64,000 nt of DNA from a virus (IMGVR_UViG_3300005264_000040:1-64000), one strand, 5' to 3'; numbered from the stretch's first letter, positions 51,881 through 61,416 are shown. The notes: generated by a model not told the origin, from the sequence alone. Numbers and translations: made by a program.

Positions 51881-52345
51881 ATGATGAGAGTGACGATACC
51901 ATTGGGGTATGTTGGGAAGTTTTATGATTCATTTCAGTATCAAAATGGGACGATAGTAAAAAGGTTTAATTTTAGTACAAGAAAAGGATATCAAGGAAAG
52001 AACGATCCAGAAAAATATATGTATTTCACTTTAAAAGTTATAGGGAAACCGGATCATTTTAAATGGCCACACTTAGTTGAAAATGCAAAAATAGCGATTT
52101 TAAATGGTTCTTATAATGTAGAAACTTATGTAGATCAAAATCAACAGAAACAAAGGAAACATGTAATAGAAGCGCATATTTCAGATATAGAATTTGTGCA
52201 AACTTTTGAAAAACAAAACGTACAGCAACCAGTAACACAGCAACCAACTCCACAACCAGTTCCACAACCAGTTCCACCTGTGCAGCAGACTGTACAACAA
52301 CCTTTACCACAACAAACTTATTACAATCCACCAGTTCAACCGTAA
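51881..52345 (+). CDS. ssb: Single-stranded DNA-binding protein
   Basis: 154 residues. The first 110 fit an SSB OB-fold: VGKFYDSF, a FNFSTRKGYQGK strand, YFTLKVIGK, a KIAILNGSYNVETY strand and KHVIEAHISDIEFV. A Q/P-rich flexible tail follows. The bacterial acidic DDDIPF-like tip is absent, so host-protein recruitment through it is unlikely. It should coat ssDNA in phage replication and recombination. Confidence 0.75.
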   Translation: MMRVTIPLGYVGKFYDSFQYQNGTIVKRFNFSTRKGYQGKNDPEKYMYFTLKVIGKPDHFKWPHLVENAKIAILNGSYNVETYVDQNQQKQRKHVIEAHISDIEFVQTFEKQNVQQPVTQQPTPQPVPQPVPPVQQTVQQPLPQQTYYNPPVQP

Positions 52346-52360
52346 TAAGGGGTTGATTAA

Positions 52361-52561
52361 ATGTTATTTGATAATGTGAAAAAATTTTTACAAGAATTAG
52401 ATAAAGTTTCGTCAGAAAAAGGTGAATTAGAGGATAAAGATATGTATGACGCTTTTTCAACAGCATTCAAAGATGAAGCTGGAAGAATAAAAAGAAAATA
52501 TAAAAAACAAAGTGTATTAAAAGAAATGGAAGAAATATTCAATAAAGGAGGAGAAAAATAA
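52361..52561 (+). CDS. Unknown 66-residue protein
   Basis: AAGGGGTTG precedes the ATG. Helical, charged, no motif. Its stop overlaps the next start by one base. In the SSB unit. Confidence 0.5.
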   Translation: MLFDNVKKFLQELDKVSSEKGELEDKDMYDAFSTAFKDEAGRIKRKYKKQSVLKEMEEIFNKGGEK

Positions 52562-53019
52562 TGGATATAAACGATTTTTTGAAAGCAGGGCCAAGCGACG
52601 CAAACGCAAATGCAAACCCAAACTTATCATTAGAAATAGCAACAATGAAACAACAATTACAAATGGTATTACACGATTTAGCAGCAACAACACAAATATT
52701 GCAGACTATGTCGAATATGACAATATTACCTCTTTACAAGATTTTATATGATAACGGCCTTATCAAAACAAAAGAAGATTTAATTGAAGCTATGAAAAGT
52801 AACGTAGATTTTGTATATGAAGCAGTAAAAGATGTACCAGAAATTGCAAGAGGTTTTGAACAAATGAAAAATGCAGTAGAAGTAAAAGCAGATGAAATTT
52901 GGTATTGGTTGCAAAACGATGATTCTCAATTAAAAGAAATTGTTGCTCAAGAAAAACAAAGAATAGAGGAAATTAAAGCTAAACAGGCATCTAATATTAT
53001 TAATCCATTTGGTGGATGA
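52561..53019 (+). CDS. Unknown 152-residue protein, predicted coiled coil
   Basis: The N-terminus is low-complexity (SDANANANPN), then a helical region with coiled-coil spacing (SLEIATMKQQLQMVLHDL), and the end is NIINPFGG. The C-terminal NPFGG is typical of tails that bind partner proteins. It may be an oligomeric replication accessory protein. Confidence 0.5.
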   Translation: MDINDFLKAGPSDANANANPNLSLEIATMKQQLQMVLHDLAATTQILQTMSNMTILPLYKILYDNGLIKTKEDLIEAMKSNVDFVYEAVKDVPEIARGFEQMKNAVEVKADEIWYWLQNDDSQLKEIVAQEKQRIEEIKAKQASNIINPFGG

Positions 53020-53035
53020 GAAATTGCATGAATTG

Positions 53036-53066
53036 CCGCAGTCTTTATGACTGCGGTTTTTATTTT
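53036..53066 (+). terminator. Intrinsic terminator of the SSB unit
   Basis: CCGCAGTC pairs with GACTGCGG around TTTAT, followed by TTTTTATTTT. Confidence 0.9.
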
Positions 53067-53083
53067 ATAAAGGAGGGATTAAT

Positions 53084-53251
53084 ATGTTAATATATTCAAT
53101 TATATGGTTCGATAGAGAAGGAAATTTTTCTTTGTTTGAAGAACATAGTTATGTAGATCCAGAAAAAGTAGAAGAGATAATTTCTATTAAGCAATTCACA
53201 GATGAAAACCATGCTTCATATAAAATTCTAACCACTGATATTATTAAATAA
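53084..53251 (+). CDS. Unknown 55-residue protein
   Basis: A short ORF between a terminator and a promoter, with AAGGAGGG 9 nt before ATG 53084. The sequence (SIIWFDREGNFSLFEEH, KILTTDIIK) looks like a small alpha/beta protein. Supported by ribosome binding site and by filling the gap. Confidence 0.5.
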   Translation: MLIYSIIWFDREGNFSLFEEHSYVDPEKVEEIISIKQFTDENHASYKILTTDIIK

Positions 53252-53255
53252 GTCA

Positions 53256-53285
53256 TTAGCATTTCAAATAAGAATATAGTAGAAT
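53256..53285 (+). promoter_or_regulatory. Promoter candidate
   Basis: TTAGCA (53256-53261), 18 bases, and TAGAAT (53280-53285), upstream of the gene at 53332. Confidence 0.55.
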
Positions 53286-53331
53286 ATAAATTGGAATAAA
53301 AATCACATTCATTCCAGAAAGGGTGATAAAA

Positions 53332-53589
53332 TTGAAATTAATATTCGGGCCAGATTCTTATGAAGTAACGGAAATTATTCCTAAAATGGTTTTCAACAAG
53401 AACGTTATTGCTCTAGATGATTTAATTCAAGAATACAAGAAGATTTTGAAAACGGATAAAAAATTAAGGTTGTCATTTATTAAAAAGAACGAAAAGGACT
53501 GGATCCTTATTTTACGAGTTTTAGAATTAGAACCTTGTACATATGCAACTGTATATTTAGAAAAAACAAAAGAGTTTGCAATTTCCTGA
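53332..53589 (+). CDS. Unknown 85-residue protein
   Basis: TTG 53332 lies 8 nt after AAAGGG. The GTG at 53323 overlaps it. Alpha/beta sequence; no motif. Confidence 0.45.
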   Translation: MKLIFGPDSYEVTEIIPKMVFNKNVIALDDLIQEYKKILKTDKKLRLSFIKKNEKDWILILRVLELEPCTYATVYLEKTKEFAIS

Positions 53590-53597
53590 TTTAATCC

Positions 53598-53626
53598 TTG
53601 CAATTATATATTTTTTTTAGTATAAT
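53598..53626 (+). promoter_or_regulatory. Sigma-70-type promoter of the RecB-like nuclease
   Basis: TTGCAA (53598-53603), 17 bases, and TATAAT (53621-53626). Confidence 0.7.
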
Positions 53627-53636
53627 ATATATATAA

Positions 53637-53660
53637 AACATAGCGTGACTACGCTATGTT
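53637..53660 (+). promoter_or_regulatory. Perfect 10-bp hairpin at the predicted transcript 5' end
   Basis: AACATAGCGT-GACT-ACGCTATGTT begins about 10 nt after the -10 box. A 5'-terminal hairpin commonly protects mRNA from RNase E or pyrophosphatase-started decay. No T-run follows, so it is not a terminator. Confidence 0.6.
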
Positions 53661-53690
53661 CATTTAATTCCGAAAGAAAGGAGATTTAAT

Positions 53691-54812
53691 ATGCGTTATT
53701 CGTATTCATCAATTTCTACTGCAAAAACTTGTCTTTATAAATGGTATTGGGAATATGTAAAAAGAGAAAGGATACCTTCAGGAAAAGCAGCGCAGGTAGG
53801 AAGTTCAATGCATGCAATTTTAGAAACATATTATAAAACTATACCTGGAAACAGTCATGACAAAAACCATTTATTAGAACTAGCAAAAGAAATGACAGTT
53901 GGTGCTGGCCATTCTCATAGAGAGGAAGTAATTTCTACTTTAAAAAAATTTGATTTAACTTTATTGCCCGAACCTATGTTTAGAAAATACATAGCTACAG
54001 AATTACAAATCAAATTAAATGAAAATTATGAGGTAGATGAAAATGCTGATTTCTTTATAGGAATAATTGATTTATTATATTATGATCCAACAACAAAGAA
54101 ACTTTGGGTTATTGATTATAAAAGCAATAAAAGGCCAAATGCCGACACACAACAATTAAAACTCTATAGTTATTTAGCTTATAAAGCTTTTAAAGGAAAG
54201 CTTGATATAAAGTCAATAACTACAAAATATGTTTATTTGAGATTAAACCAAACAATAGAAGATACACCAAATTTAGAGACATTAGAAGAAGATTTGGAAA
54301 CTTATTTAAAAGAAAACATAAATCATCTAAATTTCTTAGTAGAAAAAATTCCAGAAGAACCTACACCAGAACAGATAGCTGAAGTATTCAAACCAACGCC
54401 TAGCTGGTTATGCTCATGGTGTGGAGCAAGAGCAGCTTGTCCTTTATATCAGCACGGAATGCATGTTGCAAGAACTATAATAAAGAAAGAAAACACTGAA
54501 TATTCAATAGAGGAAATGGCTGCCTTTTTGATTATGCAAAAAACAATAGCAAAAGATATTGAACAGGCTTTAGCAGACAAACTTTCAGCTCAAAATCTTT
54601 TTGAATACAAATTTAATGGTAAAGAATTAATAGTTGAATATGAATACGATTTAGATTTTGAAAGCTTTGAAGATATAATCGTAAAAAATCATCCGGACAA
54701 AATATCATGGATTGAGAATCCTCCTTCTTACAATGAGCTAAGAAGAGTGCTAACATTCGAAGAATTCGAATCGTGCGTTATTTCAAAACCCAAGGGAGTA
54801 AAAGTCCGATAA
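53691..54812 (+). CDS. RecB/Cas4-like PD-(D/E)XK exonuclease with probable Fe-S cluster
   Basis: 373 residues with the RecB-type nuclease motifs: GSSMHAILE (about 42-50), GIIDLLYYD (Asp near 125), WVIDYKS (about 140-145) and QLKLYSYLA. One cysteine near residue 14 and a C-x2-C-x5-C cluster (CSWCGARAAC, about 241-250) match the four-cysteine iron-sulfur layout of Cas4/AddB nucleases. It probably processes DNA ends in recombination or degrades host DNA. AAAGGAG precedes the ATG. Confidence 0.85.
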   Translation: MRYSYSSISTAKTCLYKWYWEYVKRERIPSGKAAQVGSSMHAILETYYKTIPGNSHDKNHLLELAKEMTVGAGHSHREEVISTLKKFDLTLLPEPMFRKYIATELQIKLNENYEVDENADFFIGIIDLLYYDPTTKKLWVIDYKSNKRPNADTQQLKLYSYLAYKAFKGKLDIKSITTKYVYLRLNQTIEDTPNLETLEEDLETYLKENINHLNFLVEKIPEEPTPEQIAEVFKPTPSWLCSWCGARAACPLYQHGMHVARTIIKKENTEYSIEEMAAFLIMQKTIAKDIEQALADKLSAQNLFEYKFNGKELIVEYEYDLDFESFEDIIVKNHPDKISWIENPPSYNELRRVLTFEEFESCVISKPKGVKVR

Positions 54813-54911
54813 ATTGCATAAAAAGATACTCCAGAAATAGCAACAAAGATGTAACATTCCATAAAAAATAGAGGAAATGCGGAGTTCGTGAATTTCTACT
54901 AAATGTAACAA

Positions 54912-54941
54912 AATTGCGCCCTTTACAAGGCGCAATTTTTT
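54912..54941 (+). terminator. Intrinsic terminator
   Basis: AATTGCGCC pairs with GGCGCAATT around CTTTACAA, then TTTT. Its loop contains the -35 of the next promoter. Confidence 0.85.
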
Positions 54942-54951
54942 GTGATATAAT
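54922..54951 (+). promoter_or_regulatory. Promoter of the primase-helicase/polymerase genes
   Basis: TTTACA (54922-54927), 18 bases, and TATAAT (54946-54951) with extended TGTGA. The -35 lies in the loop of the preceding terminator. The leader carries a C/G-rich block (CCCCG/CGGGG, about 54992-55016), unusual for this genome. Confidence 0.7.
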
Positions 54952-55048
54952 ATATAGCGAACTAAAAAATAAGGGGAGTAAAAATAAAACCCCGAGCCCA
55001 AAAAGGAACCCGGGGACCCCAATCTAATAAAGAAAGGAGTTGAACAAT

Positions 55049-58000
55049 ATGAAATACAATAAAATAAAAATCCAAAAAGAAAGAAAAATTGACCCTAGAC
55101 TCAAATGGATTCCGGCAACAGCCATTGTAGCGGAATTCCGTGTATGCCCAAAATGCGGCGATGCAAAAGGACATTGTGGATACTACGAATTTGAAGATGG
55201 ATCAATAAGAGAATACTGTGTAAAATGCGAACATAAACACATATTCAAAACATCTTCAAAAAAATTATATCATGATGATGTTAAGGTTGTTTCACAAGAT
55301 TATTACAATATGATAAACAAGATAGAGAATATATATCCTTATTCTATCCGAACAGAGGATGAACTCGCATTTTTCGAATGGGCTAAGTCTAGAGGGTTTA
55401 ATGACGAGTTCTCTGAATATCTGTTCGGGCGTCGTTATTTTTATATGCAATCTCCATTATTTAATTCTGCATTGAAAAATTCTCCTGTTATTTCTATTCC
55501 TGTATATGACATTAGTGAAAGAATTGTCGGTGTTAGGTACAGAATGATTAATCCTGGCAAACACGGCAAATATTTATGGGATAGAAACTACAAAACCAAA
55601 CCAACTCCTTTCTATACTTTCGTTAGAGGTTCCAAACCTAAAATAGAAACTATTTATATTGTTGAAGGTGAATTTAAAGCTGAATTCATTTCATGGACTT
55701 CTGGTCAAGCAGCTTTAGGTATCATCGGGTTGGGGAATCTTAAGAATAAAAAAATAGCAGCAATACTTGAAAAATTCAAAGATTTAAAACAAGTTATCTA
55801 TGTACCAGATAGAGATGTATTTACTCAATGGCATAAATATGAAATGATAATGAAGGAAATGTTCTACCTTCAAAAACGTATTTATGGATTGAATGTAGAT
55901 GTTTTATATTGGCCGTTTTATGAAATTGAAAAGAATGGTTTTGATGATTATCTCCTTTCTTTGCAAAAAGGAGAAAAGCCTTTAACGTCTAAATTTAATA
56001 TAGAAGAGTTAGCAACTCCTTTAAAAGAAGAAGTAGAAAAACAGGTTGATATACTTCTTAAAAAAGATGATACTTTTAAATTTATTAAAAACAAAGAAGG
56101 TACTTCTTTGTTCGAAGTTATAAAACCTGAAATATCTACTTCTAGTACTTATACAGGAGAATCAAGAATTGAACTTTGGAGACAAGCTTTGTTAAAAAGG
56201 AAATTTGTATTGGATGTTTCAGGTACTGGTTCTGGTAAATCTCATACTACAGCTATCGATTTGAAAAAAGTTGTAGAAAAAGGCGGTTTTAAAGTTATTC
56301 CTAAAAAAATGACTAGAGAGGACGGTACTGAAGTAGAATATTTATCTACTCCGTTCAAAATTTTCTATGTTAGTCAATCTCCTATAAATCCTACTATTGA
56401 TAAATTTGATGAATGGTTCTTATACAGAGGGAGAACTCCTAACGGTCATTGGTATTCTGAAACATTAGAAAAATGGGAAGAAGCTCCTTCTCCTGATAAA
56501 GCTCATGAAGATTATCCACCAACATGTTTAAATCCGGATTTATATACTATTAGAGAAGATACTAATTCAAACTTATTTACTAATAACTATTGTGATTTAT
56601 TCTGTCCTATGAAAGAAAATTGTAATTATATTGCTCAAAAAAGAGAAATGATGGACAGAGAAACAAAATTTGTTAGAATTTCTTATAAATCATTGCCTTT
56701 AATGGATGAAACTTTGGTAATTATAGATGAATCTATAATTTTCTCACATCTTGAACATATTGAAATAAATCTTAATCATTTAGCTCAATTGAATTATGCT
56801 GCACATAGTGCAAAAGAATTATTAAGGCATGTTATTGTTTTAAACAATTCACACATGTTCGATGAAGAATTAAATAAAACATTATTAGAAGAAGAAGTAG
56901 AATCTACTGTTAAATTTTTCGAATTATTCTCTTTGTTTTTAAATTCAGCAAACTTTGGAAAATTGCAAGCTAAAAAGAACGCTACCTTTAAAGAAGTGCA
57001 TGATGCTTTTGCTGATTTCTTAGTAGAAAATGAATTAACTCCTCTTGAAAAATTAATAAATCCTTATTTCGATTTTGATTTTGAAAAAATGGAAAAACTT
57101 CTTGAATCACTTTTTATTTTAGGTAATGCAATAAAACAAAACAAAAACGGAAAATTACCAAGAGAAGCAAGAAAAGCAAAAAGATGGTTAGAAAAGAATA
57201 ACGTTAATTATTATGGCGTCTTAAACAATGTAGAAAATTATCATGAATTATTAAGGATAATGTACGCAATTAAAAGCATGGGACGCAACGGTTCTGTTTA
57301 TGTTGCAAATAAAAAATTGTTTGTTGTAGTACCAGATTTGAAAACATTGTCTTTATTGCAAAAAGTAAAAGACGGAAAAATCTATTTAATTATTTTAGAA
57401 GCTACTCCTAATAACCCTACAATTGAATATATTACTAAATTCCTGAACCCTGTTACTGTTGGGGATTATACTATTCCCAAAAACTTAACCCTGATTAAAA
57501 CAAAAGGTTTAGGTAAAATGACTTTTAAACCTACAAAGAAAAAATCAGAGAAGAGATTGGAATATATTAAAGAATTCCATGAAAAACGTTTTGGTGATAA
57601 AAAGAAAGGTATTATTACTTCACAAAAAGAAATTATATTAATGCATGATGAATTCAAGAAAGAATTCGTAAAATATGGATACTGGTTTAAAGATGATAGA
57701 GGAAGTAATAAATTCCAGGATGTAGAAGTATTATATCTGCAAACTCCTCCTATAAGAAACCTTGCTACGGTTTCTGGTGAAATAATTGCTTCAAACTATT
57801 CCCTTGAAGGGGAAAGTACTTTCATATTAAACCAAGTTGAAAAAGAACTTTCTAATACATATGTTCAGGCTGTTGGTAGATTAAGAGCTCATAGAAGAGC
57901 TAATAAAGATTTATATGTAGTTTTTACTGATGATATTCCTTTACCTTTTAGCGTAGATGAGGAAATTGAAATTGGTGATTATGTTGATAAATTGAAAAAA

Positions 58001-59269
58001 GGAAACAATGTTATTGAGAGATTGAATAAAGAAAAGCATAAACAAGCCTTACTCAGAATAGGTGAATTATATCGTTTCTTTGATTTTGTGTATAGACGTT
58101 TTATTCCTACAAAAACAATTGTTAAGTTTGCTGCTAAAAAATTCGAAATGAAAGAAGATTATGTACAACGAGTTTGGAGTGAATATTTAAAGAAAGTACA
58201 GCCAGTACCAAAAATTACAAATGAAGAGGAAATAGAAGCATTCAGAAAAGATTTTCAGCACATCCCAATTACAACTTCAAGTTTGGGATTTGCTAAAACT
58301 TTCTTATTATCAAAATTATTGTTAGATAATTTTATGGATAGTCCTGACAAAGGCAAATTCTGGCAGAGGTTAGGATTAAATCCTAAAAAATCAGATTATA
58401 ATAAGGGGGTAATTAGGCGCATGTTAAAACATTTTAATTTTGAGGAAGAAGATCCAGATGCTATTTTAAAAAGCATCGAAAAATCATTTGGCAGTGAAAT
58501 TATTGAACATATCGATAAATTAACGGAAGAATATGAAAAAACTTTAAACATGATAGAAGAGCACAAAGAAAATATGCAAATTGATAGATTTAAGTTGTTA
58601 AAGAAAGAAATGCCTAAATTAGAAAAATGGTTCTCAGATGACAAAATGCCAGATGCAAGTTTCAAAACAACTGGTCCGGATGGAAAACCAGTTTATATAG
58701 TTAGGAATCCAACTGATATGTACAGAGTAATGAATTTCATTTTAAGATTCGTAAATTCAGGAAAAAGATTAAAAATGATGGTTGATAAATTCTACAAAGA
58801 AGCACCAAAGGAAAAAGGTGTAAAACCTTTCTCATGGAAAGACAGACAAATTCTACATATGTATATTGATGTAGAAACTTATAAACCGAATGACGGTAAA
58901 TTTAGCAAACCAAAAGTATTTATGACAGAAGAAGAAATAGAAGCATTGCCTACAGATGATGTTATGGTTAGAACTATTACTTTAAGAATTCCGTTCTTGG
59001 ATAATGCAACATTCGTTTTTGATATAGAAAAAAGTGATCCTATAGCTAATGGTGCATTAGATACATATTACCACCCTATGAATTCTACAGATGTAAGATT
59101 CCATTTGCAACATTACGATGAATACAAAGCAAACAAAGAATTCTTAATGTCTAAAAGAGCAGAGTATTTAAAAGAAAGAACAGAACTTTTAGAAAAAATA
59201 AAAAGACAAGGTGTTCCTTTTCAAAGATTAAAAGAATTAGATGAAAAATATAATGGCAAGGATACATAA
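55049..59269 (+). CDS. Primase-helicase: zinc ribbon, Toprim and Fe-S SF2 helicase fusion
   Basis: ATG 55049 lies 9 nt after AAAGGAG. The 1406-residue protein has a zinc ribbon (C33, C36, C57, C60) and a Toprim-like part (VEGE at about 205-208, PDRD at 253-256). Then come Walker A GTGSGKS (392-398), four cysteines (493, 515, 519, 525), Walker B LVIIDES (556-562), ATP at about 785 and a motif VI QAVGRLRAHRR (940-950). The cysteine set lies between Walker A and B with C-x3-C-x5-C spacing, as in DinG/XPD Fe-S helicases. The last 400 residues are unknown. It probably primes and unwinds DNA for the polymerase encoded next. Confidence 0.75.
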   Translation: MKYNKIKIQKERKIDPRLKWIPATAIVAEFRVCPKCGDAKGHCGYYEFEDGSIREYCVKCEHKHIFKTSSKKLYHDDVKVVSQDYYNMINKIENIYPYSIRTEDELAFFEWAKSRGFNDEFSEYLFGRRYFYMQSPLFNSALKNSPVISIPVYDISERIVGVRYRMINPGKHGKYLWDRNYKTKPTPFYTFVRGSKPKIETIYIVEGEFKAEFISWTSGQAALGIIGLGNLKNKKIAAILEKFKDLKQVIYVPDRDVFTQWHKYEMIMKEMFYLQKRIYGLNVDVLYWPFYEIEKNGFDDYLLSLQKGEKPLTSKFNIEELATPLKEEVEKQVDILLKKDDTFKFIKNKEGTSLFEVIKPEISTSSTYTGESRIELWRQALLKRKFVLDVSGTGSGKSHTTAIDLKKVVEKGGFKVIPKKMTREDGTEVEYLSTPFKIFYVSQSPINPTIDKFDEWFLYRGRTPNGHWYSETLEKWEEAPSPDKAHEDYPPTCLNPDLYTIREDTNSNLFTNNYCDLFCPMKENCNYIAQKREMMDRETKFVRISYKSLPLMDETLVIIDESIIFSHLEHIEINLNHLAQLNYAAHSAKELLRHVIVLNNSHMFDEELNKTLLEEEVESTVKFFELFSLFLNSANFGKLQAKKNATFKEVHDAFADFLVENELTPLEKLINPYFDFDFEKMEKLLESLFILGNAIKQNKNGKLPREARKAKRWLEKNNVNYYGVLNNVENYHELLRIMYAIKSMGRNGSVYVANKKLFVVVPDLKTLSLLQKVKDGKIYLIILEATPNNPTIEYITKFLNPVTVGDYTIPKNLTLIKTKGLGKMTFKPTKKKSEKRLEYIKEFHEKRFGDKKKGIITSQKEIILMHDEFKKEFVKYGYWFKDDRGSNKFQDVEVLYLQTPPIRNLATVSGEIIASNYSLEGESTFILNQVEKELSNTYVQAVGRLRAHRRANKDLYVVFTDDIPLPFSVDEEIEIGDYVDKLKKGNNVIERLNKEKHKQALLRIGELYRFFDFVYRRFIPTKTIVKFAAKKFEMKEDYVQRVWSEYLKKVQPVPKITNEEEIEAFRKDFQHIPITTSSLGFAKTFLLSKLLLDNFMDSPDKGKFWQRLGLNPKKSDYNKGVIRRMLKHFNFEEEDPDAILKSIEKSFGSEIIEHIDKLTEEYEKTLNMIEEHKENMQIDRFKLLKKEMPKLEKWFSDDKMPDASFKTTGPDGKPVYIVRNPTDMYRVMNFILRFVNSGKRLKMMVDKFYKEAPKEKGVKPFSWKDRQILHMYIDVETYKPNDGKFSKPKVFMTEEEIEALPTDDVMVRTITLRIPFLDNATFVFDIEKSDPIANGALDTYYHPMNSTDVRFHLQHYDEYKANKEFLMSKRAEYLKERTELLEKIKRQGVPFQRLKELDEKYNGKDT

Positions 59270-60939
59270 TGATATCAGATACTTTGAATTGGTTTAAATA
59301 TATTGCTACCAAAGAAACCAGTGTAAGAGACTTTATAGGAATTTTTGACCAAAGAAAACCTATAAAACTTATAGACTTTATCAGAAAATATGATGATACT
59401 TTTATTCCGGAATTTGAACAGTCATGGTGGCAACAGAATAGAATGACCAAAGAACATTATAAACATGCTTATGTTTCAATTTTCTATTTAGATAGAGTTA
59501 CAAGAATGGGAAGACAGGTTATGAGATACGTTCATACTGATATTGGTATTATAGATTACAGAGGAGAAGATGTAGAAGCATTCATCAGATTCCAGGAAAG
59601 ACTAGGAAATAGAACTTATATCGCATATGATAGAATGGTAAAAGTCTCAACGGATATAACAAGGAACGGTTTTGCTGTAGATGTACATGCATTGAATGTC
59701 GCTGAAAACGGATTAAAACTCATGTTCAATCGAATAAAAGCAGTATTGCACAACCAATATAATTTAACATCTTTATCCAAACCACATTTATTAGCAAAAC
59801 ATATAAAAGAAAGATTAGAGCTTAAAGATGAACAATATGCTGAATATGCAATGGAAGCTACAGGAAACGAAACATCTTTAACAGCAAAAGAAACTCTCGA
59901 GACATTGATTTATTATTATCCAGACCATGAAGAATATCTTAAGTCTATACTACATTACAAAGATATATATGCAAAACTCAATGTAGTAAAACAAATCAGA
60001 AAACACATGAAATATCATCCGGATGAAGATATTTATAGAATCCATTCTATATTTAGACATAATACTTCAGCAACAGGACGTTTCATTTCATCTAATCCGA
60101 ATATACAGAATTTCCCAAAAGACAAAGATATAAGAAATATTTTAGGATTCCCTTATGGTTCAGATAAAGTATTAGTAAGTGCTGACTATCCACAAATTGA
60201 GTTAAGAGTGTTTGCTGATTTAAGGGCTGATTTCCATATCACATATGATTTGATAAAAGCATTCCAAGAAAATAAAGATTTACATAGAATTGCAGCATCG
60301 GCTATTTATAATAAACCATATGAAGAAATTACAGATGAAGAAAGACGCGTAGGTAAAGTATTAAACTTCGGTATATTATACGGTATGTCCCCTCAAGGAC
60401 TTAAGAGGTTATTATGGACGCAATTAAAAATGGATGTAACTGTTGAGGAAGCAAAACGATTCATAGACTTATATTTGAGTAAAAACGAATTTGTTGCCAT
60501 TAAACATTGGCACGAAGATATGTGGCCATACGTTTCAAATCGTGTTGATTCCAGAAATGGAAGAATAAGACACGACAATGAATTAAGGATTTTAATAGCA
60601 GACCATGCATTCTTATTAATACCATTCCATAAAGGTGAAAGAATAGAAACTACATTTAGAAGAATATTAAACTATCAGATACAGGCATCAGCAGCTAACT
60701 TAATAAAATATGCATTATCTTTATTAGATAAGAGATTAATTTCTGAAGGATTAGATGAAAAGATTAAGATAGTTAATGTAATCCACGATGAAATTATATT
60801 AGAAACAGAAAAGAAATATGCAAACAAAGCTGCAGAAATATTGAAATGGGCTATGGATACAGCAGCTAATACTTACTTAAGAAAAGTTTCAGCTGATGTA
60901 GAAGTCAATGTGAATCAAAAATGGGGTAATCTTAAGTAA
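59269..60939 (+). CDS. Family A DNA polymerase without exonuclease domain
   Basis: 556 residues. Palm and finger motifs are clear: motif A SADYPQIELRVFA (about 304-316), motif B with R-x3-K-x7-YG (RRVGKVLNFGILYG, about 357-370) and motif C VIHDEIILE (about 503-511). The N-terminal 140 residues are too short for, and lack the DxE/DxxxD motifs of, a 3'-5' proofreading domain. The start shares a base with the primase-helicase stop, so they form one replication operon. Confidence 0.92.
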   Translation: MISDTLNWFKYIATKETSVRDFIGIFDQRKPIKLIDFIRKYDDTFIPEFEQSWWQQNRMTKEHYKHAYVSIFYLDRVTRMGRQVMRYVHTDIGIIDYRGEDVEAFIRFQERLGNRTYIAYDRMVKVSTDITRNGFAVDVHALNVAENGLKLMFNRIKAVLHNQYNLTSLSKPHLLAKHIKERLELKDEQYAEYAMEATGNETSLTAKETLETLIYYYPDHEEYLKSILHYKDIYAKLNVVKQIRKHMKYHPDEDIYRIHSIFRHNTSATGRFISSNPNIQNFPKDKDIRNILGFPYGSDKVLVSADYPQIELRVFADLRADFHITYDLIKAFQENKDLHRIAASAIYNKPYEEITDEERRVGKVLNFGILYGMSPQGLKRLLWTQLKMDVTVEEAKRFIDLYLSKNEFVAIKHWHEDMWPYVSNRVDSRNGRIRHDNELRILIADHAFLLIPFHKGERIETTFRRILNYQIQASAANLIKYALSLLDKRLISEGLDEKIKIVNVIHDEIILETEKKYANKAAEILKWAMDTAANTYLRKVSADVEVNVNQKWGNLK

Positions 60940-60954
60940 TAATATAAATAAGTC

Positions 60955-60978
60955 AGCGCCTTTAAAAGGCGCTTTTTG
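60955..60978 (+). terminator. Intrinsic terminator after the polymerase gene
   Basis: AGCGCC pairs with GGCGCT around TTTAAAA, then TTTTTG. Confidence 0.85.
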
Positions 60979-60982
60979 TGTT

Positions 60983-61010
60983 TTGTTTAAGATATTTTAT
61001 ATGTTATAAT
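60983..61010 (+). promoter_or_regulatory. Sigma-70-type promoter
   Basis: TTGTTT (60983-60988), 16 bases, and TATAAT (61005-61010), upstream of 61044. Confidence 0.55.
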
Positions 61011-61043
61011 TAGATAGAATTAAATCTATAAGGAGGGGAAACC

Positions 61044-61403
61044 GTGAAAATTGATTTAGAAATTGTAACTCCAGATTCAAAAATAGTGGATAGTATGCAG
61101 GTTATTTCTCAAGTGCGATTGTTGTTGCAATCAGTTTATATCCTTACTATGAATACTGTCGAAGAGGATATAAAAAAAATAGGACAAATTAATAAACTTA
61201 AACATGACCCTAAATTACTTACGGAATTAAATGCAAAATTAAAAACAGTTCAAAACAGGTTCAATGTAATGCCTCCTATTGACGCTGTTATTTCTAATTT
61301 GAATATTGAATATAAAGAAGAAAAAGATGCAGTGACGGCTATTATGAATATTGAAATAAAAACGAATAACGGCACTACCCTCAAGTATCAACAAAACTTA
61401 TAA
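61044..61403 (+). CDS. Unknown 119-residue protein
   Basis: GTG start after AAGGAGGGG. Mixed alpha/beta with a long central helix; no motif. First of three small genes between the polymerase and element C. Confidence 0.5.
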   Translation: MKIDLEIVTPDSKIVDSMQVISQVRLLLQSVYILTMNTVEEDIKKIGQINKLKHDPKLLTELNAKLKTVQNRFNVMPPIDAVISNLNIEYKEEKDAVTAIMNIEIKTNNGTTLKYQQNL

Positions 61404-61416
61404 GGCGGGATTTCTT

